Shown in pieces: positions 46,189 to 59,130 of a DNA stretch of 64,000 bases. A program made the translations under genes and the position numbers. A model generated the notes under the pieces. The model was not told the origin of the DNA. It saw only the letters and a program-made list of their open reading frames with translations, and searched no databases. The stretch comes from Allodiplogaster sudhausi (lineage: Eukaryota > Nematoda > Chromadorea > Rhabditida > Diplogasteridae), in assembly GCA_945643635.1 (NCBI GenBank), contig CALZFC010000001.1, forward strand, positions 6,698,501-6,762,500, given 5' to 3'. Each line of letters begins with the position of its first letter. The first letter of the stretch is position 1.

Positions 46189-48000
46189 AGGGTTTCTACT
46201 CTTCCCGCCCTTCTGGTTCTGCTTCTTTCCCCACTTCGCGTTCTATGATAAAGCGTGCTCAATATTTCCTTCTTGCCTAGTTTTTATTGCGTCCTCAGAC
46301 GACAGTATAAAGGTTTGCGGAGGCGATAAAGATCAAAGATTGGGATGAGGAAAGGACTAGAGATCACAAGATGATATCGAAAATGGAAAGAACAGGTAGG
46401 AAAGTGCGAAATGACGAAATGATACTCCCGATCGAGTAAAACCCCTGGAATGTGCCCTACCGAAATAAAAAGTCGAATATTAATTGAACTCCTTTGTTCT
46501 GCAATAGAAATAAAACGAAAAATAAAAGCATAATAATGAGAGAAAAACGGTACCAAAAATAAAAGTCTTGTAAGAAAACGACAAATGGGAGCTTTCTTAC
46601 AAGTGTATTCTTTCTTTGTACGTTATTTTGGTCGAATTAAAAGTATTTGGGCACTTCTAGACTATTCACAGTTGAAACTGTCTTTAAAAAGCTTTCCAAA
46701 GGTTTAAAATTTAATCATGCTTATTTGAGACTAATGTTTGCGTTTTGAGAAAATCGGAAGAGCGTGGTGTTGAGCAAATGTGCACAGTGCTTCATTGCAT
46801 AAGTTTTCTATTTTCACCCCTAATAATAGAGGAAAAATCGCTACCGACAAAAAGTCTATGAACTTTTGGTTTTTCATTCATAATTTTCTTCGAAATGTAT
46901 GAAATTTAATGAAATTTTCAGGGTTGCTTCTTTGAAATAATAGATCTCCAGTAGCAGAATATTTGATTCATTGATCCACTGCAGAGCGAAATAAAAATCA
47001 ATAACTCAAATTACCCGGGTTGCACATTTAGGCGTGCTGGACAAAATGGTTTATTTCTTTGATATTCGGCTAATTTTTATTGGATAAATGGTTGAGATGT
47101 ATTCTAGAACATCTCTGCGATAATTTTTTGGTCTAGTCGCTACTTAATCACAGGTTTTTGCATGTTGCCAGCCCCCAGTACCCGAACCATGCAGGCGGCC
47201 TGAGATGCAGAAGGTTCAGGAGGAAAAAGTCGATCTTTTACTGCAATATCTAGAGTAATAATGATGTCCATATACTCGGAGGTGATCATTGAACTAATTC
47301 AGACGGTTACCTGATCTGTGGAAATAATATGCTAACTATTTATTCACACTTTGGATGCGGCGGTCAACTTTTGTCCGAGGCGCTAACATGCTAAAACTGA
47401 TCTTCTGCAGGAGTCCGTATTGCAAAAACGTTTTTACCTATCTATAACGATAGTTAATAGGCTTTTCCACGTTCAGAATCCCTATTTCATCCCTGGCTTC
47501 ATGATGCCACCAGGACAGTAGATCGTTTGACGGCACCATGGCATAGAATAGTATGGTGTATTTGACATCATTGTATTTTAAAACAATCACAACATTAAAC
47601 TGGCTAATTGGGCTTAGACTATTGCAGAACACTCTGATGTATAAACTAAAGTGATATTTGATTCGATCTGAAACATTTTCGAGTTTAGTTTTCCGCTTTT
47701 TAAGACACGGCATTTTTTCTGAATTTTTTCTGATCTACCGGAAAGCAGGGGAAACAAGGGTATCCCTGCTTTTATTAAACTTTGAAAATGTCATGAAAAT
47801 ATTTTCTAGTAATTTGTATGTCCGCAATTTGATATTTAACAATTTTTTCCCTTAGTATGATTGGTGAAAATATGCAAACTTATGCAAATTAGAGCCTCCA
47901 GTAGGTTCCCTAAAGCATTACTTAGTGATCTCCAAAATACGCAAGTTTATTCAAATTAGACTAAGTGTCGTTCATTAGAGTCTCTATGTAGGTGCTAAAT
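46189..48000. other. Intergenic, with a tiny MSP exon-3 relic
   Basis: ctcccgatcgagta(a)aacccctg at about 46425-46449 matches the 3' end of MSP exon 3. The rest is AT-rich without genes. Confidence 0.5.
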
Positions 48001-48260
48001 ACATAGGAGGGCCCGAGAGTGCGAGGATCAAATGAAGTTGACAAGAAGTCTTAAGAATTCTCGCGTGTCCGATCACATCGATAAGTTGTCTGATTATCAA
48101 AAGATCCCTTTGAGTTGCCCGCGATCACCATCGCCCTCCTCGACATCTTCGTGTTCCGCTCAATCTCAGGTCTGGGCAACATTGGCTATGTAGTACCTCT
48201 CCGGTATCATTGTCGGAATCATGAGTGTTGTTCTCATTGCGCTATCTAATCAAGACTTCT
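48001..48260 (+). pseudogene. Possible membrane-protein exon remnant
   Basis: One frame reads ELPAITIALLDIFVFRSISG; after a stop or frameshift, YLSGIIVGIMSVVLIALSNQ continues to TAG, a plausible membrane helix. No splice support upstream. Confidence 0.3.
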
Positions 48261-49039
48261 AGACAATATCATTTGGATATATTAAGCAACTTTTTTTTAC
48301 GATCAGCTTCTTATTACCTTACTTACAACTACTGTTCATATGAGCCACGATTTAGTGTCATATCTCTTAATCAGCTCGTTTTTTCTCTTCCTCGGAATAT
48401 TTAAATTTTCGGCTGTCTTCTCTCCCTTCTTCCGGATGCTTATCCAATTTGTCCTCAGTTGTTCAATATTATTTATTTATTTAGTTCAGTTTCATTATTC
48501 AATTTGTTATTCAATTACATATGTCGCATATCATTGTCGGCTTATCGCCAAGCATAACTATCACGCTCTATTTAGCTCTTTGAAAAAATAATCACATATT
48601 GTGGTGGTAATTACAAGGCACCATATCCAGAAACCTTTTTTTTATTTATAGAGATAGAGAGAGACAGGAGAGGGTGAGGGCGAAGTGAAGAGGGCAGCGA
48701 GGGCCGAGAGAGAGAGACAGGAGAGGGTGAGGGCGAAGTGAAGAGGGCAGCGAGGGCCGAGAGACGGTGAGAGTGCCGAGTGGCAAGTGCACTTTTTTCC
48801 GCTCTGAATCATACGACATCAAGGATTTCATTCGTTTTGGTTTCTTATAGTTAGAGATGATACAAAAATATGACTTCAAACAATAAGAAGGAAGACCTTG
48901 GAGAAATGGCACTAAAATAACTGTAATAAAATGAATCAAATTCTTGTATCATTGGTTTCTAACGTTTTTCAAAAGTCACTTATTTCAATATTTCGATCAA
49001 ACATTTTGTCTCCAAAACAAGACTAATGGGCTAGAGGAA
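48261..49039. other. Intergenic with a 55-bp tandem duplication
   Basis: 48660-48775 holds two copies of acaggagagggtgagggcga plus flank. No gene. Confidence 0.5.
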
Positions 49040-50022
49040 AGTGGTTCTCTGACATTTTGCCGCAAGCGGGAAGGAGGGGAAGAAGAAGCGAAGAGAGCCA
49101 AGGTGACGGCATGTAAGCTGGCTCCCTGTCTCAATGACCGAGAGGGAAGAGTCAGGCGACCGCCCCCCCCCCATCTCCAGCTCCGTAACTGTCGATGGCG
49201 TAAACCTGGAAGAAAATTTTTTTTTAATTTAAATTTCAGAAAAAGGAAAAGAGCGTACGGTGCGGGGGCCCTGGAGCGGTAGCAGACAGCGCTGACGACG
49301 TCCGGATTCACAGCTTTGAGAGAGTGCGACTTTGTCTGGCGGCGGCCAGCTTGATCGGACGGCGCAGGCGTCTTCGCATCATACCTTAATTTTATATTTC
49401 TATTATTATTTATATTTCCTTTCTATTTTATAAATTGGGACATATTTCGTTTAGCATATTAATTTCCGCGAACCTGCCCTTTTTCTTGGGCAGAGCAACA
49501 GAGGAGGGCGCAAGGATGTTAGGCACAATCAGACTATGCTTGCGGAGAGTGTGGACAGGGGAGAGAGATTCGGCAATGAAGAGAGAACAAGGTAGAAAGA
49601 GAAGGGGAGGAGAGAGAGGGGGAGAGATAGAGAGATAGAGAGAGAGGAGAGAGTGAAGAGAATAGAGAGAGAAGAGAGAGAGAGAAGGGGAGGAGAGAGA
49701 GGGAGAGAGAGAGAGAAAGAGAGTGAGAGATAGAGAGAGATAGTGAGTAGGAGTGTCAACAGACGCCACCTTTTTCGTTGGCTGTCTCGTAGCTCCTCAA
49801 TTCTTTTCTCTGCTTCATCTAAATAAATTGATTATAATATATATTTAAAAATCTGAAAACTGTTTTGTTAGCCGTTGAGAGCATACAATAACCTACGATG
49901 CCATTCGTGATAAATTTTATCACTTCGTTTCTCATTTCCTGCTGACCATTCTTGGCACTGTGCCAGTAGTAGACTCCAATGGCTCCAGCAGCCACGCCGG
50001 CCAGGAAGGCCATTCCTGCCAT
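49040..50022 (-). CDS. Small single-pass membrane protein, minus strand
   Basis: Exon 1 (50022 to about 49896) begins MAGMAFLAGVAAGAIGVYYW, a membrane or signal anchor, then a charged stretch (SAKNGQQEMRNEVIKFITNG). Exon 2 (about 49817-49770) adds EAEKRIEELRDSQRK, likely helical. Later exons: about 49540-49474 (LIVPNILAPSSVALPKKKG), 49390-49268 (NPDVVSAVCYRSRAPAP) and 49207 to about 49040 (STVTELEMGGGRSPDSSLS). Introns contain GA/CT repeats. Exons 4 to 5 agree in phase. A short anchored protein of unknown role; exon edges in the middle are uncertain. Confidence 0.5.
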
Positions 50023-50636
50023 AAGGAGTTCAGATAATCATGCTTAATTTGTGGGCAATAATTTATCAAGAGCTTTATTTTCATTTTTCTCTTCTGCTTT
50101 TGGCAAGTAATTTCCAAATTTTCGTAAAACCTGAGCTAAATGAATACAATTCGCCTAATTCTGCTGAGCGTCTTATTTTATGTTTTCCACATACTTTTAT
50201 ATTTCATCTCCAGAATAATAGAAAAGGGGTGTCAGGGAATGATGATTTTTTTGATTTACGGTTAGAACTTCTTATTTCATCGATAAGTAAGCGACAAAAC
50301 ATGCGACTTTTCGAGGAGCAGAATTGTCGTTGGTAGGAAAAGAAAGAAAAAACCTTAAGCATTGTGTTGAACAAATTTGCAAACTCCTAATTTTCATAAT
50401 TTGCACTTTTTAACCCTTGACAATGGCTAATGTACAACTTGTGAACATATTACTTGCAAATTTTTCATGACTTTTCAAACTCTATTTCAACGAATTTCAA
50501 AATCTTACCATCATAATAATTAATCGAATTTTACTGTAAACGCTGCATATAAATGGTAGGTTTTATCTTCCGGAGGGAAAGAGAAAGAGAAGAGGGTGGG
50601 GGGTAATAGAGAGTGAAGTGATGCTTGAGAAATCCT
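50023..50636. other. Intergenic between membrane-protein gene and MSP pair D
   Basis: AT-rich, no gene. The last about 130 bp match the 3' flank of MSP A-minus at 15.52-15.6 kb. Confidence 0.5.
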
Positions 50637-51225
50637 TCAGGGGTTGTACTCGATGGGGAGGTTCTTGCGGCGGACCATCCCATCACCCTGGAACCACTCG
50701 CGGCGGAACTGCTTGGCAGCCCCGTCCGGGGTGTTGGTCCACTCGATGGTGATGCGGTCGTTGTTCGTGTCCTCCTGCAAAATAGTTTAAATTGTTAAAT
50801 TGGATATTTTTAAAGAAAGTTATAAATTGGGCTTATATAATTCAATATAAAACTATCATCAGCACCTGCCCATAGGCGAAGGCGTCGCAGGAGACAGCAA
50901 CGAGGACGGGCTCCTTGGGGTCGAGGACTCCACTGGCCGGGTCGACACCGAGACGCTTCATGTTCGTGGTCTTGAAGGCCCAGCCGATGCGACGGGCAGA
51001 GCTGTTGATCACCTCAAATTGAACGATTAAGTTAATTGAATGTTGATAATTAAATTAATTATTTAACAATAAGTCTTGGAATAATCTAGCGAATCAAGGC
51101 TATGTATGTATATACATAGGAACAACCTTGATGTGGTAGGTGTGCTTGTCGTCGTAGGGCGCGTTGAAGACGACCTTGGCGTTGGGCTGAGTGGCGATGT
51201 CGCCGGGAGCAAGGGACTGGGCCAT
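50637..51225 (-). CDS. msp: Major sperm protein, copy D-minus, intact
   Basis: Exons 51225-51127, 51012-50866 and 50774-50637 form the full 127-residue MSP with canonical donors and acceptors (TTTGAG|GTG before exon 2, an acceptable if weaker acceptor). The protein reading matches the intact B copies. TATA box TATAAAAGGGG upstream at about 51299-51309. Confidence 0.94.
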
Positions 51226-51765
51226 GGAGGAGGAGAAGAGAAGTGGAGAGGCGAGCAGAGAAGCACAGTCAAAGACTGATAGAAATGCCTCTGGCAAGCC
51301 CCTTTTATATGTTTTTTGCGGCTGCAAAATTTTCATTTTCTCACAAAAGTGCGTCGAAATGCTTATGAAAATTCTTGAATCGTTCATAATATCATGAAAC
51401 AAACAAAGAAAGATCAATTATTTTCTCATTTGCTAATTTTGCACCGGAGTTCTTTCAACTTTTTGCAAATTTTTAACCTTTGACCTCTACACAATGATAA
51501 TTATTTTCCATATTAGCAGCTCGTCAAATGCAAAAATTCGTGCGAGTTTCGTACCTTTTGCAGAATAGTTTTGGTAGTTTGATCTTTATTATGTGATATT
51601 GTGAGCTTTACACGAAATTTCCATGTTAATCATCGCACTTTTGGAAATAATGAAAATTTTGCAGCCGCCATAAATATATAAAAAGGGCTTGACAGAGGCA
51701 TTTCTATCAGTCGTTGACTGTGCTTCTCTGCTCGCCTCTCCACTTCTCTTGTCCTCCTCCAAGGC
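51226..51765. promoter_or_regulatory. Bidirectional MSP promoter, pair D, flipped centre
   Basis: 540 bp. The central block (cggagttctttcaactttttgcaaa...gcagctcgtcaaatgc) is the reverse complement of the corresponding block in pairs A and B, although the MSP genes keep the same order. Confidence 0.75.
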
Positions 51766-52334
51766 ATGGCCCAGTCCCTTGCTCCCGGCGACATCGCCAC
51801 TCAGCCCAACGCCAAGGTCGTCTTCAACGCACCCTATGACGACAAGCACACTTACCACATTAAGGTTGTTCCTACGAATAGCCTTTTTCGTAAGATTAAT
51901 TGAAAGATCAATATTTAATTAACTTATTAGTTCAATTACAGGTGATCAACAGCTCTGCCCGTCGCATCGGCTGGGCCTTCAAGACCACGAACATGAAGCG
52001 TCTCGGTGTCGACCCGGCCAGCGGAGTCCTCGACCCCAAGGAGCCCGTCCTCGTTGCTGTCTCCTGCGACGCCTTCGCCTATGGGCAGGTGCTGTAGATA
52101 ATCTTCAGTTACCAACATAGAATTTTGATAGTCATTATACAAATCAAATTAATTACATACAAATATCGTATTTGTACAATTTAAAACATTTTACAGGAGG
52201 ACACGAACAACGACCGCATCACCATCGAGTGGACCAACACCCCGGATGGGGCTGCCAAGCAGTTCCGCCGCGAGTGGTTCCAGGGCGACGGCATGGTCCG
52301 CCGCAAGAACCTCCCCATCGAGTACAACCCCTGA
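51766..52334 (+). CDS. msp: Major sperm protein, copy D-plus, intact
   Basis: Exons 51766-51864, 51942-52088 and 52197-52334 give the full 127-residue MSP with canonical splice sites. Intron 2 resembles that of A-plus/B-plus (gt.ctgtagataatctt.agtta), while intron 1 starts gttgttccta like the minus-strand copies. The gene is thus a mosaic, pointing to gene conversion. TATATAAAAAGGGC lies near 51676-51688. Confidence 0.94.
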
Positions 52335-53612
52335 ATGGTCCCACTCTCTATTCTCACACACCCCTTTCGCCCTATCTCTTCTCCTACGGAGGATAAAACC
52401 TACCATTTATATGCAGCGTTCACAGTAACATTCAAACTATTTAAAAACATTTTCAATGCGAGAGGACGGAGGAGTTATCGAATGCAATGAGTTTCGACAC
52501 CTTTGCAACGATAAATGGTATGAGGAGAGTCTTCAGAAACAGACTTGGAAGAAAGGAGGGGGAGAGAGAGAAAGATAGAAAAAGAGAAAGAGAGAGAGGT
52601 AAAGAGAGAAAGGGAGAAAGAGAGAAAAGATAGAGAGAGAGAGATAGAGGCTTAAAGAAATAAAGTGCGAAGAAGTTTAATGCACGTCGTAGGCGTCGAT
52701 GGCTGATAAGGCATGAGACAACAAGTCAACCCTCTGTCTTCTCTAAATCTCTCACATTCTTACCTGTGTCTCTCCTCTCTCTCTCTCTCTCTCTCTCTGT
52801 CTCTGTCTTGCTGTATCTTTTGATCACCCTCCATAGCTCTCTCTCCCTCTCCCTCTCTCTCTCTCTCACTCTCTGTCTCTCTCTTGGTCACCCCAATCAC
52901 TTTCTTTCTTCTATCTCTTCCCTCGTTTATTACTTTCTTGCTCTCTCCAACTATTCTAATCTTTCTCCTAACGTGGCCCTTTCTGTCACCTCTCTCTGAC
53001 TCCTCCTTTACTACCTTGCATTCCATTCGTCGCCTCACAACGTCGGCCCGCTCCTTGATTCTTCTTTTTTTTTGTCCAAATAAGGAGAAAGATGCTTATG
53101 GTATTCCAATTGAACCTCTGATCATTTTCGTCTTTTTTTTCTTATGCGTCCTCCAAGCTGTAAAATCTTCTTAAATGTCTTAATTTTGTTTTTTTTTACT
53201 AGCTATTTTCACAAACTGGTATATGATCTGCAGCAGAAAATCTCGTCTTTTATCCATACATACATACAAGCAAACACTTATTGTTAGTGAAAAAGGGGAG
53301 GGGGAGGATGAGAGAGAGAGCGAGAGAGAGAGAGAGAAAGAGAGAAAGAGAGAAAGAGAGATGAATTGAGAGAGGGGAATTGAAAGAGAAGGCGAGGAAG
53401 AGAGAGAGAATGAATCGAGAGATCTAGAACAGATTTTTATGTATTTGTGCATGGCCATTGCCATCGTTTTCTTTATGACTCAGTCAGCGCGAACTATTGG
53501 ATTTCGTAGTGGCAGAGGGTCGATTAAGCGATTCAGGAACGGCAGAAAGAGTTGCCCTATTCTTCTTTATTTTTTTTCATTCTCTTTCTCTCTTTTATTT
53601 TCTTCTTTAGCA

Positions 53613-53655
<43 letters not shown>

Positions 53656-54707
53656 ACTTCTTTCTCGCCCTTTCTCTATTTATATCTCCCTTGTTCTTTT
53701 CCTGACTGGTCCTATCTCGCTGATGGTGAGCCTCTCTCTCACTTTTCTATTAGCTATCTCAACTCTCACACTTCCATTTTCGGGTCGGCCTTTTACCTTT
53801 TTCTTCTCTGACAGCTTTCGCTCTATCTCTCCCTCTCTCTTTCACCATCTCTCTCCCTCTGCTTCTCTCTCTCTCAATCCCTCTCCGTATGTCTCTCTCT
53901 CTCACTCTACTTCCGTCTCTTCGTCTCTCGCTCTCTCGCTCAAATTCTCAAGCCTCTTTTGTTCGATTGCGCAGAAAACATGGACTCATCTCTCGATCAC
54001 TTTTCTCGTTGCGTCAAGTGGAGACTGTTCCGGAAGTCTAAAGAGAGCACAAATTGCCAGACTCGTGTATGGAACAGTGTGAAAGGGCATTGAAAAATTG
54101 TGGAAAAACAACAAAAGGTAGACATGTACATATGTGTAATGTATATGTAATGTTATATAAATATTTCGACAACCAAAAGGAATGAACATTTTGTATTACA
54201 GAAATACATTTCTCTATAATTCATGTATGTATGTACATGGTTATTTAAAAGCATAAATGCATTTTAGAATAGCTAAGGAAATGAGTTGCCGGAAAATTGA
54301 GCGGAACTAGGTGCATACATATATGTATATAAATATGTACATATGTACATATGTAGATGTATGTAAAGATGTTCATAAGTGAAAGCGTTCGCGGGAAATA
54401 AAAAAAGAGATACATAAAGGGAGACGAGAAATATATAGTATTCATGAATGAATTAAAGTAAGAGTGAGAGAGAGTGAGAGAGAGGGAGAGGGAAAGAGTG
54501 GGAGATGGAGAGAGAGAGAGATAGGAAGAGGGGGGGACATCAAATAAGCTTTTGGTGATTCGAAGGCAATATAATTGTTATCGTTCTCGCTTTGAACATG
54601 TGCATGCAAAATTGCGAGTTATTGCACCAGTGAGCATTGATTTCCGTTTCTTTTTTTCTTATACTGCGAGAGAGAGAAGACGAGAGAAAGAGAGAGAGAG
54701 AGAAGAT

Positions 54708-54739
<32 letters not shown>

Positions 54740-54993
54740 AAGAGCGATTCCGAAACTGAGCCAATTTCATGTCGCGAAAATTAAAAATTAATGATAGCGC
54801 GCTCAAATTTCTTTATCAATAATAAAAAAAAGCCTAAAATAGTCAGAAGAGTGCAGGTGTGAAGATGTCTCAAGCCTAAACAGAAGGTGAAGCTGCAGTT
54901 CGTATCCATAGCAATCTTTTCTATTTTAAGCAGCTAGCCTTGTATGTTTCACGACCTCTTCCCCACACGCATGTAATTGCAGCTGTTTCTTTA
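52335..54993. other. Microsatellite-rich region, no gene defended
   Basis: Dense GAGAGA and CTCTCT runs (52555-52650, 52775-52890, 53310-53420, 53600-53660, 53820-53940, 54460-54530, 54660-54745), plus atgtatgtacata-type runs near 54225-54360. The long Ser/Leu or Arg/Glu ORFs are stop-free repeats. Confidence 0.6.
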
Positions 54994-55272
54994 AAGGAGG
55001 TATCCGGGGAAAAATTAACCTAAGTTTTTTTCTATATGAACATGTTCATCTTGGCGTAAAACATGTATCCAGAAAGTTTGAGCGATTTTCTTCCATTACA
55101 TTCTGAGCAATAGTAACGTGAAAACTGGAGGGTAGAGAATTAGCTACGGTAGGTGAGAGCCTCCCTCCCATTTCTCATGCTCTCTCGACCGAGCGACAGG
55201 CAACTTTATGAGCGCGCGCATTTAAACGCGTTCTCTAGCGCTACTGTAGAATTAGTCGCCGGATACTTCCTT
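54994..55272. mobile_element. Tc1/mariner-type MITE, copy 3
   Basis: 279 bp, same orientation as copy 1, TA flanks, ends AAGGAGGTATCCGGGG and CGCCGGATACTTCCTT. No coding capacity. Confidence 0.82.
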
Positions 55273-56111
55273 TAATGAGAATTGTTCTATCTTGCTATTC
55301 GATGAAAAGCTACAAAATAATATGCTCGAATTATTAAATTGCCTTTGATTTAAGTATTCAATATATTTTTTATAGAGCCATCTAAAATGATAATTGGCGT
55401 GTGTGTTTCTTGCCTTGTAAACATCTACGTAACTTCGTAAACACGCCGTTTCTCGGATGCAGCTCCCTTTTTCTCGCGCTACTTTTATTCCCGCGGTCAT
55501 CCTGATTGTCTCGCACACACGACGAATTCAGACGGAGAAAGAGAGACTAACAGATTGGGTAATGCCTCAGGATACCACGGAATCTTTCTCGCTGCCGCAT
55601 GTCGATTCTAATTGCGAGACATTCGACGCACTTTCGTGGTCGTCTTTGTTTAACTGTATATCATATCCTCACATTCTTTCCAATCCCGTACCATGTAAAA
55701 ATTCGGCAAATTATTTCATACCTATTTTTCCTTATTTCCAAATTAAATATTGCGCCTATATTCAAACTGTGAGTTTATTTCTCCCTCTCCCTCAATGTGT
55801 GTCTCTCTCTCTCTCCCGATCTCCATCCCTTCCTGTTGACACTTCATCTACCCTTCTTGCAATACGCTTCATGCCCGTCCGCCTCTGCTGGCATGCTCTG
55901 ATAAGGACTGGCGCCAACAGTCGAGTGATGAGGCAGCAAGAGGTGATAAGGCATTCTGATGGATCGATAGACGTGGCATGGGCTAGGATTTACCGTTTTT
56001 AGAAAGAGAGAGAGAGGGAGAGAGATAGAGAGAGAGAGATTGAAAGTGAGAGAGAGAGAGTGAGAGAGGTAGAGACAGTGGGAGAGAGAGACAAGGTGAG
56101 AGGGAACAGAT

Positions 56112-56153
<42 letters not shown>

Positions 56154-56588
56154 AGAGACATTCCTGCTTAGTCAGCGAAAAAGAGAAGCATCCTCGCCGA
56201 GCCCTAAAGAGGTGCCTCATGTGGCCTGCTATCAAAGTGGGCATCTCTTTCAGCCCCGAGCTTGTATAACATGGCATTTGACATGGAAAAGGAGTGGCCA
56301 AATAGCAACTGGTCGTGGATGAGTAACATGTCTAGAAATGAATAAGACTCAACTGCATCCATCTGATTAGGGCCGTATATTAGAGGAGAGAAATATAAAC
56401 GGATTTGTTGTGGCGTCTCGCCTTTCCAAATTACGTAATGCCTATTTACATCTTTATTCTGATTCTTCCTACTTACTTCATGTAATGGTCGTGAATAAGG
56501 ACCATTCCGGCGTCTCGCCAAATTGCCCATGCCAACCCGTTGAATCTTCTTCTTATTTGAGGGAGAAAGAGAGAGTGAGAGGGAGAGA

Positions 56589-56625
<37 letters not shown>

Positions 56626-57208
56626 CCTTCTTTGGACATGGAACGAGAGTGCAGAATTAGCGATGACAGAATGGCATTTTATGTTTGTTGTATAGAAGGA
56701 GAGAAAGAGAGAAAGCAAGAGACGGAGAAAGAGAGAAAGAGAGAGAGAGGAGAGAAATAAAGAGAGAGAGAGGAGAGAAAGAAAGAGAAAGAGGATAGAG
56801 TGACTAGACAGATAAATCGTCCGCTTTATGGGGGATTACTTGGCGATTGCTTTAATTCCCGAATTCACCACGTCTGTTTCTCGCCAACTCTCTTCCTTTT
56901 CTTCTCACCTCTCTCCTCTCTCTCTCTCTCCCTCTCTCTCTCTCTCTCGCCCTCTCTCTATCTCTCTCGCCCACTCTCTCTCGCTTCTCTCTCTCTCTCT
57001 CCATTTGCCATCGCTCACTTTGTCCTTGGCGTGATTCCCGTGGTGTGAAAGTGCAAATAGTGTGTGGCACGCCAGACCCTCATACATAATGCTCTGCAGA
57101 AACGCAGTCCTGCGGAAGAAGACGGAGAAAGAGAGAAAGGAGAGAGAGAATGAGATGCAGAGAAAGAGAGAATAGAAGAGATAGAAGGATACTAGAGATG
57201 ACACAGAG

Positions 57209-57243
<35 letters not shown>

Positions 57244-57302
57244 AAGAAAATGAGCGATGACGAGAAAGAAAGCTAGAAGAGAGAGAAAGAGAGAGAGAGA
57301 GG

Positions 57303-57350
<48 letters not shown>

Positions 57351-58661
57351 AGCCTAGTAAGATGCGGCTGGCAACAATCACTGTCATTGTCCACACGCCA
57401 TCTCTCTGTCTCTGTCTCTCTCTCTCTCTCCCTATCTGTGCGTCTCTCTCTCTGTCTGTGCCTCTCTCACTTTCTCTCCTCTCTCTCACTGCCTCACCCT
57501 CTTGCCACTCTGCCGGGCGTGTTCTTGCAGTACAAGAAAGAACTGAGAGCGTGTACATAAGTTGAGCGAGAGAAATGAGAGCTAATGGGAAAAAGTGCCG
57601 AGAGTGAAGAGAAGATGAACATTGATACGAGATCATTGAGAGATTCCCAGGCTAATACAAAAAATTCATTTAGAGATTACATATTTTTAAGTTAAAAAAT
57701 ATGTATATATTCATAGGCTTACAGGAAATAAATTCTGTTTGACTGTTCTTTCCTCGTTTTCTCTTTGCGATAAAAGATTGCCTGATTTTCTCCATGCATA
57801 CATTAGTAGGCATATCTTTGTCGCCTTTCATAAGGCACCACATTATTTTCCTTTCATTCCCTGTTCTCTCTTCTCTCTCTCTCCATCGCTCGCTCTTCTC
57901 TATCTTCTATCTTTTCTCGGTCGCTGCAACAAAATCCGACTTGTTAACCCTTTGCATCTACTTCGTATTCCATGTCAATCTCTCTCTCTCTTTCTCTCTT
58001 TCTCTTTCTCTCTCCCTTCTCTCTCTTTTCTCTCTCTCTATTTACTCTCTCCCTCTCGCTGTCTCTCCATCTCTTCCCTCTCTCTTTCTTCTCTCCCTTG
58101 CCATCTCTCTCTATTTCTCCATTGCCCTCTCACACTGATTAATCCCAGCCGTTCGTTGCGGACACGTGCAGCTGTTGTTTCACTCTCTTTCTCACTTTTT
58201 GCATATCTTTTTCACTCTCTGTCTCTTTTCTCTCTCTTTCTCTCTCTCTCTCTTTCTCTTTTCTCTCTATCTTCTCTGTCTCTTTCTCTCTCTTTCTCTC
58301 TCTCTTTCTCTGTCTCTTTCTCTACCTCTTTCTCTCTCATTCTTATCTCCCTCTCTCTCTCTCTCTTGTTCTCTATCCCTCTCTCTTTCTCTCACCGACT
58401 GCTCCAGGGCTCATTTTTTGCATGCACAACTTCCAACTCCTTGGTTTTTCTTCGCCTTTTCACGCGAACAGTTGAAATTCTTTTTCCTAAAGAAATTCTC
58501 TATTCTATTCTTATTATCAATTTATTGAATATTTATAATTTTGTTGTTTTTTATTGCTTTGCAAGAATGTTGTTTTATCTTATAAGTTACACATAAATTG
58601 AAGGCGATTCTCAGCCGGAATCTCGCTTGAGGCCATCGTGATCGGCCGACGTCTCTTGGAG
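55273..58661. other. Microsatellite-rich region, no gene defended
   Basis: GA or CT runs at about 56000-56150, 56560-56625, 56700-56790, 56900-57000, 57120-57355, 57400-57490 and 57960-58400. GA runs and CT runs face each other at 56.7-57.0 kb and 57.1-57.5 kb, so strands could fold. No exon with splice support was found. Confidence 0.6.
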
Positions 58662-59082
58662 ATGCAGCTGCTGACGCTGCTGCTGCTGACCGCGACGCTT
58701 CTCGCACACGCGTCGCGTGCCGCCATCACTTCCGGCCATGATGGAGAAGTCAGAATGGTTTTTTTTTAGTTTTTGTTTGATTATCTCGACTTTCTGAGTT
58801 TACTACTTTAACTCAAAGTTTAGTCGGTATTTGGTATGGTCTTTTAGAAATATAAGATAGAACAATTGCAAAGTAAGAAGGAGAAGGAGAGTAATTAGAG
58901 AATTATATAAAATTAAATAAACTGTATATGCGCAACACTATCCAGTACCTAACAAACCATGGCTAATTGGAATGCCTTATCTCTATGAGTCACCGAACAA
59001 AAGCGATGGGCAAACGTTTTCAAAGCAAATTCTTTTTTCGCTCTCTCATTATCTAGTTCTCTTTGTGACTCTCTGTCTCTGT

Positions 59083-59130
<48 letters not shown>

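Noticed and set aside
46425..46449. Ninth MSP copy
   Set aside because: Only about 25 bp of exon-3 end is recognisable, with a stop in place of Tyr; too short to call a gene copy.
56905..58596. Ser/Leu-rich ORFs of up to 285 codons
   Set aside because: CT microsatellite translations without splice signals or domains.
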